NCBI RefSeq assembly: GCF_014930455.1
Contig: NZ_JAAIYO010000001.1
Location: 558,001-622,000, forward strand
Direction: 5' to 3'
Length of the DNA: 64,000 nt
DNA from: Corallococcus soli
Lineage (GTDB): Bacteria; Myxococcota; Myxococcia; Myxococcales; Myxococcaceae
Shown here in pieces: positions 27,785 to 37,249 of this stretch. Positions within the stretch are counted from its first letter, which is position 1. Each line of letters opens with the position of its first letter. The notes under the pieces were generated by a model, which ran no database searches, had not been told where the DNA came from, and worked only from the letters and a program-made list of their open reading frames with translations. Both the position numbers and the translations under genes were made by a program.

Positions 27785-29311
27785 CTAGAAGAAGCCCATG
27801 GGCTTGGGGTCGTAGCTGACGAGCATGTTCTTCGTCTGCTGGTAGTGATTGAGCATCATCTTGTGGTTCTCACGGCCGATGCCGGACTGCTTGTAGCCGC
27901 CGAACGCCGCGTGCGCGGGGTACAGGTGGTAGCAGTTCACCCAGACGCGGCCGGCCTGGATGCCGCGGCCCATGCGGTAGGCGGTGTTGGTGTCGCGCGT
28001 CCACACGCCGGCGCCCAGGCCGTAGAGCGTCTCGTTGGCCTGCGCGAGCGCGTCCGCCGCGTCCTTGAACTTCGCCACCGCGACGACGGGGCCGAAGATC
28101 TCCTCCTGGAACACGCGCATCTTGTTATTGCCTTCAAAGATGGTGGGCTCCACGTAGAAGCCCTCCGCCAGCGCGCCGGGCAGGGACTTGCGCCCGCCAC
28201 CGGTGAGCACCTTCGCGCCCTCCTTCTTGCCGATGTCCAGGTAGGAGAGGATCTTCTCCAACTGGTCATTGGACGCCTGCGCGCCAATCTGCGTCGCGGT
28301 GTCCAGCGGGTTGCCCTGCACGATGCGCTTGGTGCGCTCCACGGCCTTCTGCATGAAGTCGTCGTAGAAGCGCTCCGCGACGAGCGAGCGCGACGGGCAC
28401 GTGCACACCTCGCCCTGGTTGAGGGCGAACATGGCGAAGCCCTCCAGCGCCTTCTGGGCGAAGTCGTCGTCCTTGGCGAAGACGTCCTCGAAGAAGATGT
28501 TGGGGGACTTGCCGCCCAGCTCCAGCGTCACCGGGATGAGGTTCTCGGAGGCGTACTGCATGATGAGGCGGCCCGTGGTCGTCTCACCCGTGAAGGCGAT
28601 CTTCGCGATGCGCTTGTTGCTGGCGAGCGGCTTGCCGGCTTCGATGCCGAAGCCGTTCACGATGTTGAGCACGCCGGGGGGCAGCAGGTCCCCCACCAGC
28701 TCCACGAACTTCAGGATGGTGACGGGCGTCTGCTCCGCGGGCTTGAGCACGATGCAGTTGCCGGCGGCGAGCGCGGGCGCCATCTTCCACGCGGCCATCA
28801 GCAGCGGGAAGTTCCACGGGATGATCTGCCCCACGACGCCCAACGGCTCGTTGAAGTGGTAGGCGACGGTGTTGTCATCCAGCTGGCTGAGCGCCCCTTC
28901 CTGCGCGCGGATGCAGCCCGCGAAGTAGCGGAAGTGGTCGATGGCGAGCGGCAGGTCGGCGGCCAGACACTCACGGATGGGCTTGCCGTTGTCCCAGGAC
29001 TCGGAGACGGCCAGCATCTCCAGGTTCTGCTGCATGCGGTCGGCGATCTGATTGAGGATGTTCGCGCGCTCGGCCGCGGGCGTCTTGCCCCACGCGTCCT
29101 TCGCCGCGTGCGCGGCGTCCAGCGCCTTCTCGATGTCCTCGGCGGTGGAGCGCGGGACTTCGCAGAAGGGGCGCCCGGTGACGGGGCTGATGTTCTCGAA
29201 GTACTGGCCCTTCACGGGGGGCACGAACTTCCCGCCAATGTAGTTGCCGTAGCGGCTCTGGAACTGGACCTTGCTGCCCTTCTGACCCGGTGCTTCGTAG
29301 ACGGTCGACAT
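27785..29311 (-). CDS. Aldehyde dehydrogenase (AcoD/ExaC-like)
   Basis: 508-aa NAD-dependent aldehyde dehydrogenase, normal length. The catalytic Cys is in [12 protein letters not shown], the catalytic Glu in [11 protein letters not shown], and the NAD-binding stretch ends in [11 protein letters not shown]. It oxidises aldehydes such as acetaldehyde to acids; AcoD/ExaC-type enzymes are recognised by the double-Cys CTCPSRS and the DUF779 gene downstream. ATG 29311 has GGGAG upstream. The upstream 800 nt carry no gene; no sigma-54 site with a good match was found. Confidence 0.93.
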   Translation of the reverse strand: MSTVYEAPGQKGSKVQFQSRYGNYIGGKFVPPVKGQYFENISPVTGRPFCEVPRSTAEDIEKALDAAHAAKDAWGKTPAAERANILNQIADRMQQNLEMLAVSESWDNGKPIRECLAADLPLAIDHFRYFAGCIRAQEGALSQLDDNTVAYHFNEPLGVVGQIIPWNFPLLMAAWKMAPALAAGNCIVLKPAEQTPVTILKFVELVGDLLPPGVLNIVNGFGIEAGKPLASNKRIAKIAFTGETTTGRLIMQYASENLIPVTLELGGKSPNIFFEDVFAKDDDFAQKALEGFAMFALNQGEVCTCPSRSLVAERFYDDFMQKAVERTKRIVQGNPLDTATQIGAQASNDQLEKILSYLDIGKKEGAKVLTGGGRKSLPGALAEGFYVEPTIFEGNNKMRVFQEEIFGPVVAVAKFKDAADALAQANETLYGLGAGVWTRDTNTAYRMGRGIQAGRVWVNCYHLYPAHAAFGGYKQSGIGRENHKMMLNHYQQTKNMLVSYDPKPMGFF

Positions 29312-30114
29312 GCGTCACTCCCGCGGGGGTTGGAAGACGGACCGACGATAGGCAGCCAACGCTCCGCGTCATGCGAAACGGAGGGCCTGGCACCGTCGGG
29401 TATTGAGCAACACGCGCCGCCGAAGCGGGCGTCCGGGACGGGATGCGCCTCGCACGTCCAGGGGGCGGGCAGCGACAGCGCCGTCGGCGCTCACGCCCGG
29501 GTGGCGCGGGGCAATGCCTCTCACGGCGGAAGGGGGGATGACGCCGTCCGCGGACCTGCTCCCCGCGGAGCCCGGAAGCCCCCGGCAGCCGGGCAGAACC
29601 CTTCATCCCGGATGGTTTTTCCGTGTTTCTCACCGCGTGATGATCCGCGCCGCGCTCGCGCGGGTTCAGCGGCTTCCAGGGGGCCACCGGGAGACTCGCG
29701 AACACGGGTTACTTCGAGAGCGGACGAGATGTTTTCCGCTCTTGATTCGGATGTTGATGCGCACTGGAAACCCGCACGAGCGCCTGTCATCTTGGTGGGA
29801 CTGCGCGGTGCGGCAGCGACGTTGAAGGGCCGTGAGGGCGGAAGTCGCTCAAGGTCTGGTGGATGGAACGTCTTGGGTAGCAGGGCGGAAAAGTATTCCG
29901 CCCCGGGGCTGTAAAAAGTCCCCGAAACCGAAGGGTGTCTCCGGATGCGCTGGAACACGGGTCGCGAAGGAGTGTCGGAAAAGCGAAGCGGATCAACCGT
30001 TTGGCGCGGCCCTCCGCGCGAACCTGAAAATCCCGGGTCCTGGCACACCGCTGGCATCCATCCCTGACGCTGGTTCCACCCCCGCTTCGCTCCTCCAGCT
30101 CCCGGTCCCCCTCC
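29312..30114. other. Large gene-free region between aldH and the kinase gene
   Basis: 803 nt with no supportable gene, the largest gap in this window. It must hold the minus-strand aldehyde dehydrogenase promoter and the plus-strand kinase promoter. GC content looks lower than in the genes in places (about 29720-30000). Frames are open for 100-140 residues on both strands but with no ribosome site and a composition unlike the surrounding coding sequence. A palindrome at 29883-29903 is described separately. Confidence 0.6.
29883..29903. repeat. Inverted repeat in the gene-free region
   Basis: Perfect palindrome GGGCGGAA-AAGTA-TTCCGCCC (8-bp arms, 5-nt loop), followed at once by a second, weaker hairpin of the type CGGGG...CCCCG. 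No T-run follows on either strand, so it reads more like an operator or RNA element than a terminator. Confidence 0.55.
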
Positions 30115-32049
<1,935 letters not shown>

Positions 32050-32123
32050 GGGGGCCGACCCCGCATCTGTCCCGGGGCTGCCTTGCGTATGGGAGGGGAC
32101 TCCTCGTTAATCCTCTCCTCTCC

Positions 32124-33434
32124 ATGGCTTCCGACCCCGACGACAAGCTTCCGCCCCAGGGGCGGCTCAACCGCCTGCGCAAGCTGGCCGGTCTCTCCAT
32201 GCACGTGGGCTCGGAGGTGCTCAAGACGGGCGCCAAACACCTGGCGGGCTCCAGTCCTTCGGAGCTGCTCAGCCTGGGCACCGCGGAGAAGCTGGTGGCC
32301 ACGCTGGGGGAGATGAAGGGCGCGGCCATGAAGCTGGGCCAGGCGCTCTCCATGGACCAGGACCTGCTCACGCCCGAAGTGCGGCAGATGCTGGCGAAGC
32401 TCCAGAACCAGGCGCCCGCCATGTCCTACGCGCAGGTGTCGCGTGTGGTGAAGGAGGAGCTGGGCGCGCCGCCGGAGGAGCTGTTCCGGGACTTCTCCCG
32501 TGAGGCGCTGGCCGCCGCGTCCCTGGGGCAGGTGCACAAGGCGGTGCTGCACGACGGCCGCAAGGTGGCGGTGAAGGTGCAGTACCCGGGCATCGACGCG
32601 TCCATGGGCCACGACATGGACAACCTGGGCCTGGTCGTGAAGACGGTGTCCAGGACGTCGAAGATGATGGACGGCACCGCGTACTTCCAGGAGTTCCGCG
32701 ACGAGCTCATGCTGGAGCTGGACTACCGCCGCGAGGCGACGCTCGCCGCGGGCTTCGCGCAGAGCGTGGCGAAGCTGCCGGACCTGTACGTGCCGCAGGT
32801 CATCGTGGACCGGAGCGCCCGGCGCGTCCTCACGCTGGAGCTGCTGGAGGGCCAGACGCTCAAGGACTGGGTGACGACGTCCCCGGACAACGACGCGCGC
32901 TTCCGCGTCGCGCGTCAGCTCATCCGCGCCACCTACGGGCCCTTCCTGGACGCGGGGGAGATCCACGCGGATCCGCACCCGGGCAACTTCATGGTGATGC
33001 CGGACGGGCGCATGGGCCTCTTGGACTTCGGCTCCATCAAGCGCTTCAGCCCGGGCTTCGTCGCCGCCAACCGCCGCATGTTCCACCAGGCGCTGCGCCT
33101 GGAGACGCTGGACGTGCTGGGGCTGTGCCGGGAGGTGGGCTTCTCCGTGGAGCTGCCGGAGCCGGAGGCCGAAGCGCTGCTGCGCGAGGTGCTGCACATC
33201 GCCGGGCGGCCCATGCGCTCCGCGCCGTACGACTACGGCACCTGCGACATCAACCGCGACCTGCGCAACCACTTCACGCGCAACGCCGCGCGCTTCCTGC
33301 GGATCAAACCGCCCCCGGAGGCGATGATGTTCTTCCGCGCCACCGGAGGCCTGGCGCAGAACCTGCGCATGCTGGGCGCCCACGGCGACTTCCGACAGGT
33401 GTTCCTGGAGGTCGGCGCGCTCGTGGAGGCCTGA
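32124..33434 (+). CDS. AarF/ABC1/UbiB-family kinase-like protein
   Basis: 436-aa protein. It shows the ABC1 family marks: KLGQALSMD (KxGQ), ALAAASLGQVHKAVL (A-rich loop that replaces the kinase glycine loop), VAVKVQYPG, ADPHPGNFMVM and LLDFGSIKR. Members of the family act in coenzyme Q biosynthesis or lipid homeostasis as atypical ATPases. Compared with UbiB there is no C-terminal membrane pair that I can see. It follows the Ser/Thr kinase by 74 nt on the same strand. It converges with the receiver gene, where a hairpin lies between the stops. Confidence 0.88.
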   Translation: MASDPDDKLPPQGRLNRLRKLAGLSMHVGSEVLKTGAKHLAGSSPSELLSLGTAEKLVATLGEMKGAAMKLGQALSMDQDLLTPEVRQMLAKLQNQAPAMSYAQVSRVVKEELGAPPEELFRDFSREALAAASLGQVHKAVLHDGRKVAVKVQYPGIDASMGHDMDNLGLVVKTVSRTSKMMDGTAYFQEFRDELMLELDYRREATLAAGFAQSVAKLPDLYVPQVIVDRSARRVLTLELLEGQTLKDWVTTSPDNDARFRVARQLIRATYGPFLDAGEIHADPHPGNFMVMPDGRMGLLDFGSIKRFSPGFVAANRRMFHQALRLETLDVLGLCREVGFSVELPEPEAEALLREVLHIAGRPMRSAPYDYGTCDINRDLRNHFTRNAARFLRIKPPPEAMMFFRATGGLAQNLRMLGAHGDFRQVFLEVGALVEA

Positions 33435-33439
33435 GGGCG

Positions 33440-33465
33440 GCGCTCCACGCCCGGGCGTGAAGCGC
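33440..33465. terminator. Hairpin between convergent genes (possible bidirectional terminator)
   Basis: Near-perfect 13-bp inverted repeat (GCGCTCCACGCCC / GGGCGTGAAGCGC, one mismatch) between the stops of the AarF and receiver genes. There is no T-run. Confidence 0.5.
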
Positions 33466-33878
33466 TACTTCGCGGGGGCCGCGGGGGCCGCGGCGGTGCG
33501 CGGGCGCTTGTGCAGCCGCTCCAGCTTGCGCGCCAGGTCCTCGCCCTGCGTGCTCTTGGACAGGTAGCCGTCCGCGCCCGCCGCCAGCGCCAGGGCGCGC
33601 AGCTTCGCCTCGTCGGAGGCGGAGTAGAGGACGAAGCGGGTGTGCGCCGGCGCCTGCTGCCGGGCCAGCGCCAGCACCTTGTCGCCGCTGAGCGCCGGGA
33701 TGTTCACGTCCAGGAGCACCAGGTCCGGCGCCGTGGTGCGCACCAGGTTGGAGACCCCCAACGACGAGCGGTGCGTGCGCACCTCGAAGTTGTAGGAAGA
33801 CAGCGTCCGCTCCGCCAGCGCGAGCTGGTCCGGGTCATCGTCCACGATGAGGACGCGAATCTTGGACTCCGACGACAT
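33465..33878 (-). CDS. Single-domain response regulator (receiver), copy A
   Basis: 137-aa stand-alone receiver. VLIVDDDPDQ gives the acidic pocket, LVLLDVNIPAL the phosphoacceptor Asp, and GYLSKSTQG the conserved Lys. ATG 33878 with GGGGGAG upstream. It is closely similar to the receiver at 44843-45262 (both have the same layout in strands 2-4). No sensor or output domain is next to it, so its partner is elsewhere. Confidence 0.92.
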   Translation of the reverse strand: MSSESKIRVLIVDDDPDQLALAERTLSSYNFEVRTHRSSLGVSNLVRTTAPDLVLLDVNIPALSGDKVLALARQQAPAHTRFVLYSASDEAKLRALALAAGADGYLSKSTQGEDLARKLERLHKRPRTAAAPAAPAK

Positions 33879-34159
33879 GGTGGCTCCCCCTGGAACCGAC
33901 AGTTGGGATGTCACGTCACGCCGCCCCAAGGACCCGCGAGCCGGACACGGCCTGAGTATCGCCCAACCCCCTCCTGGCTGGCCAGCGTCCCTGGAATTTT
34001 CTGGAGTGTCTCCTGCTGGAAAGCGACCTGCCCCGTCGTCCTGTCACTGAAAGTGGAGGGCCTGCCTCCTCCGTGGCTGGGCAACCCGTACGGGCGTTCC
34101 TAGCCTTCAAGGACACGGGTTGCCAGGAGGGCGGGTCGCCTCCCAGCAGGGAGACTCCC

Positions 34160-34564
34160 ATGACACCGCAGGAAGACACGTCGCCATTGGACAAGCGTGG
34201 CCAGGCCCTGGAGGCCCGTGCGCACGCGCGGCGGGCGGAGGCGGAGGCGGCGCGAGCCCAGGCGGCGGCCTATGACACGCTCGCGCAGGCCTGCCAGCAG
34301 CGGGTCCTGGCCTTGAGGACGGTGTGCACCGCCAACCAGTCCCTGGCGGACAACACCGACCTCGACCTGGAGCGGACCCGGGCGCTGGAGGATGGCAAGC
34401 GCGCGTTGGATCACTCCCACCTCATGGAGCGCGAGGCGTCGCTCCACGAAGCCGAGGCCCGCCGGGCGTTCGCGGAGGCGAACCGCGCGGAGGCCGAAGC
34501 CGAGGTGTCCTCGCAGAAGGCCCAGGCCTTCCAGGAACCGGGGCACGGCGAAGCCACGGAATAG
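34160..34564 (+). CDS. Small coiled-coil protein
   Basis: 134-aa highly charged protein rich in Ala, Glu and Arg, nearly all helical (AEAEAARAQAAAYDTLAQA..., AEANRAEAEAEVSSQKA). Heptad-like spacing makes a coiled coil likely. ATG 34160 with AGGGAG upstream; the longer frame starting at 34073 is not chosen because it adds a non-helical leader with no good ribosome site. No family recognised. Confidence 0.6.
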   Translation: MTPQEDTSPLDKRGQALEARAHARRAEAEAARAQAAAYDTLAQACQQRVLALRTVCTANQSLADNTDLDLERTRALEDGKRALDHSHLMEREASLHEAEARRAFAEANRAEAEAEVSSQKAQAFQEPGHGEATE

Positions 34565-34730
34565 GCGGAGGCTGCTGGACCCTCGTCCAATGGGGGACGC
34601 CGCTTTTCGTCACTGGCGCGCCCGCTGGCCTTCCGACGTGCCCGGGGCGCGCTGCGGGGGGGAGGGGACCTGACTACGTTGGGAGCTTGAGGCGGAAACC
34701 TTCATGGCTCCTGGCAAGGAATGAGGGAAC

Positions 34731-35780
34731 GTGCAGAACCACGACATCATCGTCATTGGCGCCTCCACGGGGGGCGTGGAAGCGCTGACCCTGCTGGCCC
34801 GGCAGCTTCCGAAGGACCTGGCCGCCACCGTGCTGGTGGTGCTGCACGTGTCCTCCCAGCACCGCAGCTACCTGCCGGAGATCCTCACCCGGTCCGGGCC
34901 GCTGCCGGCCCACCACCCGCGCGACGGCGAGTCCCTGGAGCAGGGCCGCATCTACGTGGCGCCCAATGACAGACACCTGCTGGTGGAGTCCGGGCGGGTG
35001 AAGGTGGTGAAGGGCCCCCGGGAGAACGGCCACCGGCCCGCGGTGGATCCGCTGTTCCGCTCGGCCGCGAGCGTCTACGGCCCGCGCGTGGTGGGGGTGG
35101 TGCTCACCGGAGCGCTGGACTGCGGCACCGCGGGGCTCATCGCGGTGAAGAAGGAGGGCGGGCTGGCCGTGGTGCAGGACCCCCGCGACGCCGTCTGTCC
35201 GGACATGCCCCGGAGCGCGCTTGAGTTCGTGGCGGCGGACCACTGTGTCCGCATGGATGAGCTGGCGCCCCTGCTGACGCGGCTGGCGTCCCAGGCCGTG
35301 CCCGCGCGGACGCGCAAGCGTTCGCGGCAGGTGGCGAACGAGGTGAAGGCGATGACGGTGGACATTCCCTCCATGGAGGAGCCTCCCACCCCTTCGGAGT
35401 ACGCGAAGCCCTCCCACTTCTCCTGTCCCGACTGCGGGGGCGTGCTCTTCGAGCTGGATGAGGACGGGCTCCTGCGCTTCCGCTGCCGCACCGGCCACGG
35501 CTACACCGGCGAGGCGCTGTCCGGCAGCCAGCAGCACCAACTGGACGCCGCGCTGTGGGCCGCCCTGCGGGCGCTGGAGGAGAGCGCGTCCCTGTCGCGC
35601 CGCATGGCCGTGCGGGCCCGGGAGCGCAACCACGCCCACTCCGCGGAGCGCTTCGATGAGCGGGCCCGCTCGGCGGAGTTCAACGTGGAGCTGCTGCGCC
35701 GGGCGGTGCTCGGGGGGCCCGCGCCCTTCGCGGCGGCCACCGAAGGCGCGGCGTCGGATGGACCGGAGGAGGCGCTCTAG
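34731..35780 (+). CDS. CheB-type methylesterase with zinc-ribbon-like tail
   Basis: 349 aa, GTG 34731. The N-terminal 185 residues are a CheB methylesterase domain without the usual receiver: IVIGASTGG (catalytic Ser12) and LTGALDCGTAG. A C-terminal domain (about 230-265) has FSCPDCGG and CRTGHGY, a Cys/His pattern that suggests metal binding, followed by a helical tail. It may demethylate chemoreceptors or another substrate. It converges with the histidine kinase gene; the two stops share the palindrome CTAG, so the genes overlap by 4 nt. The CheR partner is encoded close by. Confidence 0.88.
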   Translation: MQNHDIIVIGASTGGVEALTLLARQLPKDLAATVLVVLHVSSQHRSYLPEILTRSGPLPAHHPRDGESLEQGRIYVAPNDRHLLVESGRVKVVKGPRENGHRPAVDPLFRSAASVYGPRVVGVVLTGALDCGTAGLIAVKKEGGLAVVQDPRDAVCPDMPRSALEFVAADHCVRMDELAPLLTRLASQAVPARTRKRSRQVANEVKAMTVDIPSMEEPPTPSEYAKPSHFSCPDCGGVLFELDEDGLLRFRCRTGHGYTGEALSGSQQHQLDAALWAALRALEESASLSRRMAVRARERNHAHSAERFDERARSAEFNVELLRRAVLGGPAPFAAATEGAASDGPEEAL

Positions 35781-37249
35781 CCGCGCGCGGGGCGGCGGCC
35801 CTTGCGGCGCGCGGGGGGCTTGAGCGCCGGGAAGCTGAGCGTGAACACCGCGCCCCCTTCCGGGCGGTTGGCGGCGGTGAGCGTGCCGCCCGCGCGCGTC
35901 ACCACGCCATGGGCCATGGACAGGCCCAGGCCCGTGCCCTTGTCGCCCTTGGTGGTGAAGAAGGCCCGGAAGATGTCGGAGAGGTGCTCCTCCGGGATGC
36001 CGGTGCCTTCGTCCTCCACCGTGAGCCGCACGGCCTTCGCGACCCGGGCCGCCCGCACGCGGATGGTGCCCCCCTGGGGCATGGCGTCGCGCGCGTTGAT
36101 GAGCAGGTTGATGAGCACGTACCGCAGCTCCATGGCCGAGCCCGCCACCAGCGGGAGCTGCTCCGGCAGCACCACGTCCAGGTGCGGCGCCGGAGCCCCC
36201 TTCGGGTGCCGGTGCTCGATGCCGCCCCGCGCGATGTCCACCGCGTCCCGCACGACGTCGAGCAACTGCACCTGCTCCACGTGGGTGTCGGTCTTCTGTC
36301 GGGAGAAGTCCTGGAGGCGGCCCACGCGCGCGCCCGCGTCGGAGACGATGCGCGCCAGCGCGTCCATGTGGTGCTGCCCGCGCTCGGTGAGGGGGATGGC
36401 GTCGCGCTGGAGCATCTCCAGCCTCAAGCGCATGGCGTTGAGCGTGTTGCGCAGGTCGTGCGCGATGCCCGCCGCCAGCTCCCCCAGGGCCCGCAACTGC
36501 GCGCGCTCCATCAGGGTGGCGCGCGCGTGCACCAGCTCCTCCTCGTCGCGGGCCTGGGCGGTGATGTCGCGGGCGAGCACCAGCACCTGCCGCATCGCCG
36601 AGGGGGTGACGGCCTCCGAGCGCACCTCCAGCACCTGTGGGTCGGTCCCTCGCGTCTGCTGGTAGCGCGTGACGTGGGGCCCCATCCCCTGGGCGAGCAC
36701 CGCCTCCGCCTCCGCCGCGGCCACGTCGCGCAGCGAGGCGTACTCCGGGCCCTGGACGCGGCCCTCCGCGTAGCGCCGCCAGGGCCCTCGCGCCCGGCCC
36801 ATGGCGTGCCAGCGGGAGTTGGCCAGCACCACCCCGCCCGAGCGCAGCACCGCCAGGGCGCTGGCGCTGGTCTCCAGCGCCCAGCTCGACAGCTTGAAGG
36901 TGCTGACGTGCAGCGTGGTGCGCTCGTCCAGCTTGCGCACCAGCGTGTCGTGCTTCACCAGCAGCTGCTGGTACTTGCGCAGCAGGCCCGGGTTGTCATT
37001 TATGTCTGGAATGCCATGTTTGCCATGTTTGCCATGTTTGCCATGTTTGCCATGTTTGCCATGTTTGCCATGTTTGCCATGTTTGCCATGTTTGCCATGT
37101 TTGCCGTGTTTGCCATGGATGTCCTGGCTGACTGGGGGCGGGGGGCTTGGGGCCTGGGGCGCGGCCTGCGCCGCGTCGCGTGTCGGAGCCTGGACGGGGG
37201 CCTTCGCCGGGACCCGGGGTGAACGCGGTGAAGGGCGCCGTGGGCTCAT
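35777..37249 (-). CDS. Sensor histidine kinase with an HGK repeat
   Basis: 490 aa from ATG 37249, which overlaps the CheR-PAS stop by 4 nt (ATGA). The N-terminal 40 residues are Pro/Ala/Arg-rich, then 11 tandem HGK triplets (residues 45-77) and HG. A PAS-like region follows (about 100-235), then HisKA (about 250-315, AHDLRNTLN with His264) and the ATPase domain (365-480: LLINARDAM, DEGTGIPE, GTGLGLSMAHGVV). No membrane segment. It likely receives a signal relayed by the CheR-PAS protein. The repeat is encoded by an unusually AT-rich 9-bp array. Confidence 0.92.
   Translation of the reverse strand: MSPRRPSPRSPRVPAKAPVQAPTRDAAQAAPQAPSPPPPVSQDIHGKHGKHGKHGKHGKHGKHGKHGKHGKHGKHGKHGIPDINDNPGLLRKYQQLLVKHDTLVRKLDERTTLHVSTFKLSSWALETSASALAVLRSGGVVLANSRWHAMGRARGPWRRYAEGRVQGPEYASLRDVAAAEAEAVLAQGMGPHVTRYQQTRGTDPQVLEVRSEAVTPSAMRQVLVLARDITAQARDEEELVHARATLMERAQLRALGELAAGIAHDLRNTLNAMRLRLEMLQRDAIPLTERGQHHMDALARIVSDAGARVGRLQDFSRQKTDTHVEQVQLLDVVRDAVDIARGGIEHRHPKGAPAPHLDVVLPEQLPLVAGSAMELRYVLINLLINARDAMPQGGTIRVRAARVAKAVRLTVEDEGTGIPEEHLSDIFRAFFTTKGDKGTGLGLSMAHGVVTRAGGTLTAANRPEGGAVFTLSFPALKPPARRKGRRPARG
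37013..37111. repeat. Tandem 9-bp repeat, 11 copies
   Basis: Ten exact copies of GCCATGTTT (plus strand) and an eleventh GCCGTGTTT, inside the histidine kinase gene. On the coding (minus) strand this reads AAA-CAT-GGC, giving Lys-His-Gly. The unit uses CAT and AAA codons, which are rare in the surrounding GC-rich genes, and there are no frame shifts since the unit is a multiple of 3. Confidence 0.95.

Noticed and set aside
37013-37111. CRISPR array
   Set aside because: The repeats are contiguous 9-bp units without spacers and lie in a coding frame.
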